From assembly GCF_000715205.1 (NCBI RefSeq), contig NZ_JOTP01000028.1, positions 1 through 35,085 on the forward strand: a DNA stretch of 35,085 nucleotides. The letters are read 5' to 3'. Made by a program: the position numbers and the translations under genes. Shown in pieces: positions 25,896-33,601 of this stretch. The notes below the pieces were generated by a model, which saw nothing but the letters and a program-made list of their open reading frames with translations, had not been told where the DNA came from and did not search any database. Source of the stretch: Bacillus zhangzhouensis (GTDB lineage Bacteria; Bacillota; Bacilli; Bacillales; Bacillaceae). Position 1 is the first letter of the stretch; each line of letters starts with the position of its first letter.

Positions 25896-25939
25896 AGAAT
25901 AAGGAACTAGAATCGAATCGTCAACCGCACGTTTCGACA
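25896..25939 (-). promoter_or_regulatory. Spo0A-linked promoter of abbA
   Basis: On the minus strand TTGACG (25919-25924), a 17-bp spacer and TATTCT (25896-25901) form a sigma-A promoter; a perfect 0A box TGTCGAA (25933-25939) lies 8 bp upstream of the -35, an activating position. Confidence 0.75.
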
Positions 25940-25963
25940 AGGTTTGGAGAAAAATGACGGAAT

Positions 25964-26479
25964 TTATTTTGTGTATCGATTGGCATAGCAAAATGCTGCA
26001 TATGAGTCGGGTTTTATTTTTGCTTCAATTCCCATAGCTGTGATCATTCCGGTCATTTCCTGAATCAGCTCTTTCGTACTTCCTTTTTTGCCAATATCTA
26101 GATGGGCTTCAAAACGGAGGTCTGCCCCTTCCTCAGCAAACGGAAGAAGCAAATCCATCAGTTCTGTTAAAGGACCCTCCAGGATGTCTGCACATACCTT
26201 TTGGCTAAACGCTGTCTCTAATGAAATTTTTTCTCTAAGACTTTGCACAGGCCTGCTGATCACTTGTTGTGTGAGACAGCCCCAAGCTCCTTTGCCAACC
26301 CGGTGAAGATGAATTGCAGTCATAAATTTTGTGACATTCTGATTAACCTGAGAATCCGTACCAATTGATAACACATAGACGGATCTAGGGTCTTTTCGAA
26401 TAAAGTCTTTCATTCTCATGACGACATCAGAAAACGCTAAATCATCTTCAGAAAGATTGTAGAAAAAAGAATCACTCAC
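25964..26479 (-). CDS. ykuK: DUF458 family protein YkuK
   Basis: A 171-residue soluble protein of the DUF458 family, for which an RNase H-like fold is expected: VYVLSIGTDSQVN near residue 34-46 supplies the first strand with acidic residues, and EAHLDIGKKGSTKELI is a second conserved segment. The start is GTG behind AAAAAGGAG. It stands between ykuJ and abbA as in B. subtilis. Biochemical role unknown. Confidence 0.87.
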   Translation of the reverse strand: MSDSFFYNLSEDDLAFSDVVMRMKDFIRKDPRSVYVLSIGTDSQVNQNVTKFMTAIHLHRVGKGAWGCLTQQVISRPVQSLREKISLETAFSQKVCADILEGPLTELMDLLLPFAEEGADLRFEAHLDIGKKGSTKELIQEMTGMITAMGIEAKIKPDSYAAFCYANRYTK

Positions 26480-26623
26480 AGAAAGGAACTCCTTTTTAAT
26501 GGTCTCTTATCCGAAAAATGCGCTGATTGATCATCTTCCATTTGTACATCACCTATGATGACAAGTGTATATTGCCGCAATAAACGAAGGAATCCTTAGA
26601 AAAAACATTTCATAAGATTCAGC

Positions 26624-26866
26624 TTAGGATTGTAGAAGCTCAAAAATTTCAATCGAAATCATATCAATGTTGTCAAACGGGAAAGTGTTTGGCTTATCCC
26701 CTTGTTGAAAAACAGTCAATTCAAACGTTTGATTCTTTTCGAAATACTTAACACTACAGATTTTCTCACCGTTCACTTCGAAATAACGCTGTGCCGGCTC
26801 GTTTGCAGCTTCTGCTGTCTCTTGAAGACTTTGCAGCCTTGTAATGATACCCATTAATTGTGACAT
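26624..26866 (-). CDS. ykuJ: DUF1797 family protein YkuJ
   Basis: An 80-residue soluble protein of the YkuJ family (DUF1797), with an N-terminal helix and a beta sheet containing EKICSVKYFEKNQTFEL. No enzymatic motif. Start ATG follows AAAGGAG. An extended AT-rich leader with TATAAT-like sequences precedes it. Function unknown. Confidence 0.87.
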   Translation of the reverse strand: MSQLMGIITRLQSLQETAEAANEPAQRYFEVNGEKICSVKYFEKNQTFELTVFQQGDKPNTFPFDNIDMISIEIFELLQS

Positions 26867-26984
26867 TCTAAAAAAAGACTCCTTTCAAAAAACAACTCAA
26901 GATGAACCCGTATTGATTATACACAAGTCCTACAAAGCATCATACCATAAAGTGTTCTCAGATGATATTTTTCCTCTTGAATTC

Positions 26985-27026
26985 AAAAAAAGAAAAAGAA
27001 TCTGTTTTTTTATTTTGAGTCTTTTT
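26985..27026 (-). terminator. probable terminator of the Mn catalase gene
   Basis: On the minus strand AAAAAGACTC pairs with GATTCTTTTT (one mismatch), followed by CTTTTTTT. The stem is AT-rich and weak. Confidence 0.45.
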
Positions 27027-27049
27027 TCTCATCTCATACACGATGTTTT

Positions 27050-27946
27050 TTATAAACCGGCAGATCTCATGAGCCGTTTGGCAATTTCGTCAAAATCCTC
27101 TTTTGAAATGCCCGGGGCAAACTCTTCCGGTAATTCTCTATAATCTGGTACAGGTGCACCTTGCGGGGTGCCCTCAATGACTGTCAGCGGCTTTCCATCA
27201 ATCGGATGGCTGCCTTTCCAAATTTTATTGATATCCTTGTAATCCGTATCACTAAACGTGTACAGCTTCGTATGCATATTTTGATCTTCAAATTTTCTCG
27301 CAGAGTCAAAATATTTGTTATCGAGGTTTGGAATCGGCAGCATCTTCCCTACATCTACTCCTGTGGCTACCTCAAGCGCTTTTGCATATGCCACAACATG
27401 CACACCGCCCCTTACAAGTAAATATCCGATCATCTCTCTTGCCGTAGGATGATCCGTCATTTCATATACACGCATTTTATGCGTACGAGCCCCGCATTCA
27501 AGAAAGAAATTATGAAGAAGATCAAGAATCAGGTTACCACTTGAGAACACATTCTCTCCTGTCCAAGGTTTTGCCATTGAATCAAACGGATAGCCTGTTT
27601 GTGCCGTTTGAATGAAATGCTGTGTATTTCGCTTATCGACAGCCGCCTTCATCGGTGTCGTATCTGGATCTCCGCCATGGGTGGTCCCGGTAATCATGAG
27701 ATTCACAGCCGTTGTCACAAGCTCTACATGACCAAATTCTTCAGCTGTAATACTTGATACGAGGTCATAAAACGGTTTGAGTTTTCGTTTCCCTCTAAAG
27801 TTAAAGGATTGAAACATATAATTATTTAATGTGGACATTTCACCAAATTTCCCGCCGAGTAATTCTTGCACAGCAGCGGCCCCATTTGCATCTGGGTGAT
27901 CTGGTCTTGGCAAATCAATCAGCAGCCGCTTGTCACGTTTGATCAT
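27050..27946 (-). CDS. manganese catalase
   Basis: A 298-residue non-haem catalase that disproportionates H2O2 at a dimanganese site. All five expected ligands are present with the spacing of the Lactobacillus plantarum enzyme: Glu36, Glu70, His73, Glu150, His183. The C-terminus carries the dimer-wrapping tail (GAPVPDYRELPEEF). Start ATG follows TAGGAGGG. On the minus strand TGCATA (28009-28014), 17 bp and CATACAT (27985-27991) weakly resemble a late-sporulation promoter. The gene is not at this locus in B. subtilis, whose Mn catalases (YdbD, YjqC, CotJC) are elsewhere; here it adjoins the iron-sparing RNA fsrA. Confidence 0.94.
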   Translation of the reverse strand: MIKRDKRLLIDLPRPDHPDANGAAAVQELLGGKFGEMSTLNNYMFQSFNFRGKRKLKPFYDLVSSITAEEFGHVELVTTAVNLMITGTTHGGDPDTTPMKAAVDKRNTQHFIQTAQTGYPFDSMAKPWTGENVFSSGNLILDLLHNFFLECGARTHKMRVYEMTDHPTAREMIGYLLVRGGVHVVAYAKALEVATGVDVGKMLPIPNLDNKYFDSARKFEDQNMHTKLYTFSDTDYKDINKIWKGSHPIDGKPLTVIEGTPQGAPVPDYRELPEEFAPGISKEDFDEIAKRLMRSAGL

Positions 27947-28035
27947 GACTTTTCCCTCCTACCGTCTAACTATCATCACTTAAGATGTATGGAGGATTTG
28001 GGATGTCCTATGCATAAAGGAAAAGATTGAAGCAC

Positions 28036-28121
28036 AAAAAAAACTTGGCGGGGGTAGCGCCAAGTTTTTTGGATCTTGATCTGATAGAGGGGTTGGGGAA
28101 CAGAGAGTAGCTTCTCTCTAT
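28036..28121 (-). ncRNA. fsrA: Fur-regulated small RNA FsrA
   Basis: About 86 nt from a strong Fur-covered promoter to a rho-independent terminator. It has a 5' hairpin (AGAGAG/CTCTCT, 28103-28120), an unpaired C-rich stretch CCCCAACCCCTC (28087-28098), and a 3' hairpin AACTTGGCG/CGCCAAGTT with a C-rich loop and eight T. Size, C-rich seed, Fur control and location between ykuI and ykuJ agree with FsrA of B. subtilis, which pairs with G-rich ribosome sites to repress iron-using enzymes (succinate dehydrogenase, aconitase) under iron limitation. No protein is encoded here. Confidence 0.88.
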
Positions 28122-28127
28122 AACTAA

Positions 28128-28156
28128 ATGATAATGATTATCAGTTTCATTGTCAA
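28128..28156 (-). promoter_or_regulatory. fsrA promoter with perfect Fur box
   Basis: On the minus strand consensus TTGACA (28151-28156), a 17-bp spacer and TATCAT (28128-28133). The palindrome TGATAATGATTATCA (28129-28143) matches the 7-1-7 Fur consensus exactly and covers the spacer and -10, so iron-bound Fur shuts the promoter. Confidence 0.92.
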
Positions 28157-28182
28157 CCATTTTTTTATTTCTTTTTTCTATC

Positions 28183-28210
28183 AAAAAAAAGCAGCCGCTC
28201 TGGCTGCTTT
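28183..28210 (-). terminator. terminator of ykuI
   Basis: A 9-bp stem AAAGCAGCC/GGCTGCTTT with a 5-nt loop and eight T on the minus strand. Confidence 0.85.
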
Positions 28211-29430
28211 TAAATTAATCCATCTTGCTCATATAGATAGGCATATGGAAGATCTATAAACAAATACATGTCTCCCTCTAACGGATAAGAAAACGTTCGT
28301 ATTCGCTCCCCGGTTTCTAAATCACTGTAAATATCGCTGAAAAACCCTTTCCCGCTAATTCTCATTTGAAGAATATTCGCTAGGAAATAAGGGCGCCAGC
28401 TCCAGTTTTTCTCTATATACTCCGGCTGAAATAGCCATTCTTCTTCTTTTTTAAACACATTTCCAGTGATTTGAAAGCCTTCCTCATTACACATATAAAT
28501 CCGAAAGCTGCAATCTGTTAGTTCGAGTGCCAGTTTTTGTATGAGTTCATCATTTGTGCTGCATGATTTTTTTAAGGTCGTGACAGCTTGGTGAATTCGT
28601 TTATAAAATGTTTCAGAATGTTCGTAAACAGCTTGAAGTTTCTTTTTCTCATGGGCAATAAATTGTTGAAATTCTTCTCTAAGTTGATCTTTTCGTTTGT
28701 TACGGTCGATTAATTCCGCCGTAGGCTCATGCAGATAGAACCCTTGAAAATATCTCCCGCCATTTCTCCATGCATACTGCAGCTGAAAATTTGCTTCAAT
28801 GTCCTCATAAATTAAGGCCGCTCCTATTTTTCTTGCAAGCAAGGAAATGCTATACAAGACATACTCATAGGAAGGGGAAGGTGCGGATGCCCTTAATGCG
28901 TGTAAATCTATTTTTAATAGATCGGGTGAAAGCAGGGCAATCCGGTCAAGGTTACTGCTTTCTTTTCCTATATTAGATACGGCGATTTTGATCCCATATG
29001 TACGATAATACGTTAACGTATGGTAAAGCTGTTCAATGTCGCCGCTAAACGTATGTTCAGTAAATTCAATGACAAACCGGTTAAGCTGAATGCCTCTTGC
29101 TTCATATTCCTTTAAAAACGCTAAAAAGCTTTCGCCATGATCAAGCATAAGGACATTGGCATCATAATTAATAAAAATGAGCAAATCTTCATCAGCCGTT
29201 GTGAAGAGATCAAGTGCTTGACTCAGTACTTTTTGATCTACTTCCAATTTATATTCGTCAGGAATAGATGAATCCGTAAAGAAGGAGCCTAGGCTAACCG
29301 TTTCAGACTCAAGCTTCATTCTTCCTAGAATTTCATAGCCTATCACTTTTTGCTCTTCCGCACTGAAGATCGCTTGATAGTGCGGGAAAACATCTTCAAT
29401 ATTCGTTAAAATATCCAATGGATCGACCAT
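28210..29430 (-). CDS. ykuI: EAL-domain c-di-GMP-binding protein YkuI
   Basis: A 406-residue two-domain protein: an N-terminal EAL domain (about 15-245) and a C-terminal PAS-like sensor domain (about 270-405), joined by a long helix. The EAL signature reads YEILGR instead of EAL; IEFTEH, SNIGKESSNLDRIALLSPD and YEDIEA are further EAL segments. B. subtilis YkuI binds c-di-GMP but little hydrolysis has been seen, so receptor or degenerate phosphodiesterase is the safer call. The third in-frame start (ATG) gives the family N-terminus VDPLDILTNIEDV and fits AGCAGGTG; GTG and ATG two to three codons earlier are possible. Confidence 0.9.
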   Translation of the reverse strand: MVDPLDILTNIEDVFPHYQAIFSAEEQKVIGYEILGRMKLESETVSLGSFFTDSSIPDEYKLEVDQKVLSQALDLFTTADEDLLIFINYDANVLMLDHGESFLAFLKEYEARGIQLNRFVIEFTEHTFSGDIEQLYHTLTYYRTYGIKIAVSNIGKESSNLDRIALLSPDLLKIDLHALRASAPSPSYEYVLYSISLLARKIGAALIYEDIEANFQLQYAWRNGGRYFQGFYLHEPTAELIDRNKRKDQLREEFQQFIAHEKKKLQAVYEHSETFYKRIHQAVTTLKKSCSTNDELIQKLALELTDCSFRIYMCNEEGFQITGNVFKKEEEWLFQPEYIEKNWSWRPYFLANILQMRISGKGFFSDIYSDLETGERIRTFSYPLEGDMYLFIDLPYAYLYEQDGLI

Positions 29431-29458
29431 TTTCATCACCTGCTTCTCTCTTTGTGTG

Positions 29459-29464
29459 ATTATA
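29459..29464 (-). promoter_or_regulatory. extended -10 promoter of ykuI
   Basis: On the minus strand TGGTATAAT is an extended -10, 28 bp before the ykuI start. An inverted repeat ACCTGCTT/AAGCAGGT (29438-29445 and 29475-29482) flanks it. Confidence 0.6.
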
Positions 29465-29494
29465 CCACATCAAAAGCAGGTCTTACACGGTCAT

Positions 29495-30259
29495 TCAAAA
29501 TGGTGATTGGTTGAGCCATTGACCTCCATCCATCGTGATACAATCTCCATTAATATAAGACGCATGTTCAGATAATAAAAAGGCCGCAAGCTCTGCAATT
29601 TCCTCTGGTGTGCCCAGTCTGCCAAGAGGGACACTATCTAAAGTTCTTTGCGCTGCCTCTTCAGATTCCCACAGTTTATCAGCACCGCCTGTTCTCTCAA
29701 TTGGTCCTGGTGCAATCGCATTGACGCGAATTCGGTATTGCTTTCCCCATTCTACTGCAAGCGTTCGAGTAAGAGACAGAACACCTGCCTTTGCTGCTGC
29801 TGAATGCGCCACACCTACACCAGCACCCCATGCATAAGTGGCTACCATGTTGATCATACTTCCCCTTTTCTTTTGACGAATCCAGTAATTGCCCATTGCA
29901 TGACTGCAAAAAAATGTGCCATTTAACACAATATCAATGACCGCTTTCCAGCCGTTAGGAGACAGCTTTTCTGCCGGGACCAAAAAATTCCCCGCCGCAT
30001 TGTTGATGAGCGCATCAACATCACCAAAAGTATCCACAGCAAACTTTACCATTTGATCAGCATCCTCTGGGTTTCGCACATCCATTTGGAAGTAAGCAAC
30101 CGATCCACCTTTCTGCTTGATTTCATTTGCGGTCTTTTCCAACGTTTCTTCTGTTCTTCCAGTAATCACAACATTCCAGCCTCCTAGTGCCAAATGGGTA
30201 GCCATCGCCTTCCCCATCCCATTAGATCCTCCTGTGACAATCACTGTTTGTTTCGTCAT
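29495..30259 (-). CDS. fadH: 2,4-dienoyl-CoA reductase FadH
   Basis: A 254-residue short-chain dehydrogenase that reduces 2,4-dienoyl-CoA with NADPH in the breakdown of unsaturated fatty acids. Cofactor loop TGGSNGMGKA (9-18) and NNAAGNFL (86-93) are present. The usual YxxxK reads S153-AAA-K157, with a Tyr at 142, fifteen residues before the Lys; that arrangement is the one known in mitochondrial dienoyl-CoA reductase, supporting the specificity. Start ATG follows AAAGGGGGAG. A FadR-type operator lies just upstream. In B. subtilis fadG follows; here ykuI is next, so fadG and ykuH are missing. Confidence 0.93.
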   Translation of the reverse strand: MTKQTVIVTGGSNGMGKAMATHLALGGWNVVITGRTEETLEKTANEIKQKGGSVAYFQMDVRNPEDADQMVKFAVDTFGDVDALINNAAGNFLVPAEKLSPNGWKAVIDIVLNGTFFCSHAMGNYWIRQKKRGSMINMVATYAWGAGVGVAHSAAAKAGVLSLTRTLAVEWGKQYRIRVNAIAPGPIERTGGADKLWESEEAAQRTLDSVPLGRLGTPEEIAELAAFLLSEHASYINGDCITMDGGQWLNQSPF

Positions 30260-30281
30260 TTGTTCTCCCCCTTTGTATAAT

Positions 30282-30301
30282 TTGAATGGCTATTCATTCA
30301 T
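30282..30301. promoter_or_regulatory. FadR operator upstream of fadH
   Basis: TTGAATGGCTATTCATTCAT matches the FadR consensus WTGAATGAMTANTCATTCAW, as I remember it, with one mismatch. It begins 22 bp before the fadH start codon, so long-chain acyl-CoA should induce fadH. Confidence 0.75.
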
Positions 30302-30363
30302 TATTTCCCTATCATATCATGATTTCCCCTCCATGCACCATATGGGAGATTTAACACAGATCA

Positions 30364-30372
30364 TGCTATACT
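30364..30372 (+). promoter_or_regulatory. extended -10 promoter of ykuE
   Basis: TGCTATACT fits TGnTATAAT with one change, 27 bp before the ykuE start; no clear -35. Confidence 0.45.
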
Positions 30373-30398
30373 TAATTTTATTTTTAAAGGAGTCTTAT

Positions 30399-31256
30399 AT
30401 GAAGCAACTTTCCCGCAGACAGTTTTTAAAAGGAGCAGCTGGTGCGAGTATTTTAGGCTTTTTGGCTACAACATGTGGATATGGCTATGCCAGATACATC
30501 GAGCCGCACATAATTGATGCCGTGTCACTGACCATTCAAGATGCTCAGCTTCCAGCTTCATTTGATCAGTTTAAAATTGCCCAATTTAGTGATGTTCATT
30601 TAAGTGATACATTTCCTGCTAAGGATCTAGAAGCCGTCGTCCAGAAAATCAATGCTGAATCTCCAGACCTCATTGTGTTCACAGGTGATCTTGTTGATTT
30701 TCAAGCATCAATTGAAGAACATGAAAAAGCCAAAGCTTATTTGACTAAACTTCATGCTCCGTTTGGTAAGCTGGCGATATGTGGAAACCATGACTACGGA
30801 CCATTTGGCGTGGAGCTTTATGAAGAAACGATGGAAGCTTGTGGATTTACATTATGTAAAAATGATGTGTTTCTTTTAGAAAAAGAAGGTGTGCACATTC
30901 AGATCGCTACACTGGATGACCTCATGATGAGCGTGCCAGATTACGACCTCATCAAACGGGAAGTATCCTCTGATTTATTTACTTTACTGCTCGTACATGA
31001 GCCTGATGCTGCACTAGAACTGAACGCCACGCCCATTAACTTGCAGCTCTCTGGGCATACGCATGGCGGTCAAATACAGCTTCCTTTTTATGGACCAATT
31101 CTCACAGCACCTTATGGCCATACATATGTAGAAGGTTTATACGGCAGCTATCAGCACCGCATCTATGTCAACCGCGGACTCGGGACAACAAGACTGCCAC
31201 TTCGGTTTTTAGCCAAACCTGAATTAACCTATTTCACATTAACATCTCATGTGTAA
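30399..31256 (+). CDS. ykuE: Tat-exported metallophosphoesterase YkuE
   Basis: A 285-residue calcineurin-like phosphoesterase. The N-terminus SRRQFLKGAAG (5-15) is a twin-arginine signal followed by a hydrophobic stretch, so it is folded and loaded with metal in the cytosol and sent to the cell wall by Tat. Metal-binding motifs run in order: DVHLSD, FTGDLVD, CGNHDYG, HEPDA and GHTHGG. The ATG behind AAAGGAG is the start; the open frame extends 94 codons upstream but only as antisense of fadH. B. subtilis YkuE is a wall-bound, Mn- or Zn-dependent Tat substrate. Physiological substrate unknown. Confidence 0.94.
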   Translation: MKQLSRRQFLKGAAGASILGFLATTCGYGYARYIEPHIIDAVSLTIQDAQLPASFDQFKIAQFSDVHLSDTFPAKDLEAVVQKINAESPDLIVFTGDLVDFQASIEEHEKAKAYLTKLHAPFGKLAICGNHDYGPFGVELYEETMEACGFTLCKNDVFLLEKEGVHIQIATLDDLMMSVPDYDLIKREVSSDLFTLLLVHEPDAALELNATPINLQLSGHTHGGQIQLPFYGPILTAPYGHTYVEGLYGSYQHRIYVNRGLGTTRLPLRFLAKPELTYFTLTSHV

Positions 31257-31331
31257 ACAGAAGCCAAACCGCCCTTTCTTGCATATGTATAATCAAAGAT
31301 ATTTCTCATGACAAATGTTAGGAGAAACCTT

Positions 31332-31358
31332 ACTGGGCCTGATTCCGTCCATATAGTA
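31332..31358 (+). promoter_or_regulatory. sigma-K promoter of ykuD
   Basis: CATATAGTA (31350-31358) matches the sigma-K -10 CATAnnnTA exactly, with the -35 AC (31332-31333) 16 bp upstream. ykuD is sigma-K dependent in B. subtilis. Confidence 0.65.
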
Positions 31359-31412
31359 TATCGGTGACGGGCATCATGGCTTCTTTTATTTGAGCAAAAG
31401 GAGTGTCCTTTG

Positions 31413-31910
31413 GTGCTACGATACACGGTGAAAAGTGGAGAAACACTTGCTTCTATAGCGCTTGATTTTCGAACAACGACAGATGCCTTAAAGGCTGCAA
31501 ATCCGTCACTTCAGGCTCGCGAGCCAGTACAAAATGAGGTCATCATTATTCCAGGGTTACCGGATCCTAGCACGATCCCTTACCGCATCTCTGTTTCGAT
31601 TTCAATGAAACGTCTCGTTTTGTTTTCTGGATCACAGCTCATTCGCTCGTACCCGATTGCAACAGGAAAAATATTAAATATGACACCGACAGGTTCTTAT
31701 TATATTGTCAACAGACAGCCAAACCCAGGAGGTCCCTTTGGCGCCTATTGGCTGAGCCTTTCGAAAATCCATTATGGCATTCACGGTACGAATAACCCTT
31801 CTTCAATTGGTAAAGCTGTTTCTAGAGGGTGCATTCGCATGTATAATCAGAATGTCATCGAACTTGCTTCACTCGTTCCAAATGGAACACCTGTGACCAT
31901 TAGCCAGTAG
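31413..31910 (+). CDS. ykuD: L,D-transpeptidase YkuD (spore cell-wall enzyme)
   Basis: A 165-residue L,D-transpeptidase that makes 3-3 peptidoglycan cross-links or attaches proteins; it is the founding family member. LysM domain (1-48) for glycan binding is followed by the catalytic YkuD domain (about 55-164) with His124 in YGIHGTNN and catalytic Cys140 in SRGCIRM. There is no signal peptide, as in B. subtilis YkuD. GTG start chosen 9 nt after AAAAGGAG because it gives the family N-terminus MLRYTVKSGE; TTG one codon earlier is possible. A sigma-K promoter indicates mother-cell expression late in sporulation. Confidence 0.95.
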   Translation: MLRYTVKSGETLASIALDFRTTTDALKAANPSLQAREPVQNEVIIIPGLPDPSTIPYRISVSISMKRLVLFSGSQLIRSYPIATGKILNMTPTGSYYIVNRQPNPGGPFGAYWLSLSKIHYGIHGTNNPSSIGKAVSRGCIRMYNQNVIELASLVPNGTPVTISQ

Positions 31911-31920
31911 GAGAAATCAA

Positions 31921-31949
31921 TTGTATGAATGGTTAAAATTTTATATGAT
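31921..31949 (+). promoter_or_regulatory. sigma-A promoter of ykuC
   Basis: TTGTAT (31921-31926), a 17-bp spacer and TATGAT (31944-31949), 34 bp before the ykuC start. Confidence 0.6.
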
Positions 31950-31983
31950 ATAAAGTGGGATCTTCAGGTTAAGGAGCGTAATT

Positions 31984-33261
31984 ATGGATATTTTTAAAAA
32001 CAGAAATTTTGTTCGTCTCTTTTTTGCAGCACTTGCCTCGCAAATGGGGACAACAGTAGGCAATATGGCGTTTGCCTTTTATTTGCTCGACCATTTTAGT
32101 CAACAGCCCGCCTACGCCACATTGGCAGAGTTAATGTATTCACTACCTACCATCTTTGTCTTTTTTATGGTCGGTGTGGTCGCAGACCGTTTTGATCGTA
32201 AAAAAGTCGCAGAGAATTGTGATTGGATACGAGCTGGGCTGACGATTGTTTTATTTATCGTCATTTATTTTAATTCACTTCCACTTATTTTCTTGATCTT
32301 GTTTATACGAAGTGCCGTTACGAAGTTCTTCTATCCAGCTGAAGCATCTCTCGTACAGGCGATTTTAAATAAAGATCAATACGCAAAAGCCGCTGGCTTA
32401 AATCAAATGCTATTTAGTTTATTTATGGTGTTTGGTGTTGGAATCGGTGCTATTACGTATAAAACCATTGGTCTTCATGGTGCCATTACGATCGATTTGA
32501 TCAGTTTTATTATTTCCGGCATCCTGATTCGTTCATGTAACATTCCAATGGAAGCGCGTCAGCCAAATGGACAAGCAGGCTGGAGAAGTATGACGATTAA
32601 AACGTCTCTTAAGGATTTTAAAGAAGGCATTATTTATATTTTAAAAAATAAATTACTGGCTTCCTTAATTTTTGGCTTCTTTGTTTTCGGTCTTGTCAAT
32701 GGCGCATTTGCAGTCCTTCCAATGTTTACAATGAAATATGGTCTTTCACCAGATCACTTTGAATTGCATACATCATTCTTTACGATCGCGATCGGTGCAG
32801 GGCTTCTTGTTGGAAGCGTAATGGGCTCTGTCCTCGCTAAAAAGGTAAAGATGCAATATCTCATGTCGATTCCAATTCTGATTGCAGGCATTCTTATTTT
32901 TGTACTTGGTTCTACCCATACATTGTGGTTATTTTATGTTACATCATTTGTCATTGGAACGTGCATCGGTCCAATCAACATTGTCATTGGCGGCTGGCTG
33001 CCGAGAATCGTCCACCCTCGTCTCATGGGACGTGTGTCAGGATGGGTTGATCCGCTTACTATGTTTGCCCAATCAATGACGTTAGGTTTAATCGCGGTAC
33101 TATTTCCAAAGCTCGTGACAAATATTTCTTATATTTATTACGGAATGGGCATGATTATTTTACTCGTCTTCCTTTTTTACTTCATTACACTGCCAAAATT
33201 CAGCAGAGAAGCTGCCGAGTTAGATGTACAGCGTGAATTAAAAGGCCAAGGAGTTCAATAA
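31984..33261 (+). CDS. ykuC: MFS transporter YkuC
   Basis: A 425-residue major facilitator with about 12 hydrophobic helices. The A-like motif between helices 2 and 3 reads GVVADRFDRKKVAE (about 60-73), typical of MFS drug/proton antiporters of the MdtG/enterobactin-exporter-like group. Helices 7-12 follow a cytoplasmic loop around 195-220. Start ATG follows AAGGAG. Substrate cannot be told from the sequence. It follows ykuD as in B. subtilis but has its own promoter and terminator. Confidence 0.9.
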   Translation: MDIFKNRNFVRLFFAALASQMGTTVGNMAFAFYLLDHFSQQPAYATLAELMYSLPTIFVFFMVGVVADRFDRKKVAENCDWIRAGLTIVLFIVIYFNSLPLIFLILFIRSAVTKFFYPAEASLVQAILNKDQYAKAAGLNQMLFSLFMVFGVGIGAITYKTIGLHGAITIDLISFIISGILIRSCNIPMEARQPNGQAGWRSMTIKTSLKDFKEGIIYILKNKLLASLIFGFFVFGLVNGAFAVLPMFTMKYGLSPDHFELHTSFFTIAIGAGLLVGSVMGSVLAKKVKMQYLMSIPILIAGILIFVLGSTHTLWLFYVTSFVIGTCIGPINIVIGGWLPRIVHPRLMGRVSGWVDPLTMFAQSMTLGLIAVLFPKLVTNISYIYYGMGMIILLVFLFYFITLPKFSREAAELDVQRELKGQGVQ

Positions 33262-33268
33262 ATGAAGC

Positions 33269-33302
33269 AAAAAGGACTTTCTCCTATAGAAAGTCCTTTT
33301 TT
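33269..33302. terminator. terminator of ykuC (bidirectional)
   Basis: A perfect 14-bp stem AAAAAGGACTTTCT/AGAAAGTCCTTTTT with a 5-nt loop and flanking T-tracts on both strands. It also serves the converging small gene at 33326-33516. Confidence 0.9.
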
Positions 33303-33325
33303 CATTGCTGAAACACAAACGACGC

Positions 33326-33516
33326 TTACTTATTCTGTTCATCGAAATGATTGGAAGCAAAATGAACGATTCTTTCGACTGCATAAATACTAATAAATAG
33401 GATAAGGAAGAGAAGAAAAGGATGAGAAGAAAAGGATGAATGGGCTGATCATCTACCACATACACAATGCCTCCAACGACAAATGCGACCAATAAAGGAG
33501 TTAAAATATCTTTCAA
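33326..33516 (-). pseudogene. small two-helix membrane protein gene, frameshifted by a tandem duplication
   Basis: The frame opens at TTG (33516) behind AGAAAGGACTG and encodes KDILTPLLVAFVVGGIVYVV, a first membrane helix. Read as it stands it runs 92 codons, out through the shared terminator into ykuC. A perfect 14-bp tandem duplication (33411-33424, 33425-33438) shifts the frame; removing one copy restores a 58-residue protein with a second helix (FLLFLILFISIYAVE), a charged tail (VHFASNHFDEQNK) and a TAA at 33326-33328 before the terminator. That the repair produces a sensible end is strong evidence. Family unknown. TTGATA and TATAAT (33589-33594, 33568-33573) may be its promoter. Confidence 0.75.
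33411..33438. repeat. perfect 14-bp tandem duplication
   Basis: AGAAGAAAAGGATG occurs twice head to tail. It lies within the small membrane-protein gene and changes its frame; a length of 14 is not a multiple of three. Confidence 0.95.
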
Positions 33517-33601
33517 GATAAACAGTCCTTTCTTTTATTATGTACACTGATCAAACCTCTTATATACATTATATAACTTTATTTACTTTATCAACCATTT
33601 T

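Noticed and set aside
27985..28014. Sigma-G-type promoter for the Mn catalase
   Set aside because: TGCATA fits the -35, but CATACAT deviates at the last two positions of the -10; kept only as a remark in the gene entry.
30117..30398. N-terminal extension of ykuE by 94 codons
   Set aside because: These codons are antisense to fadH and contain the FadR box; the ATG at 30399 has the ribosome site and a Tat signal.
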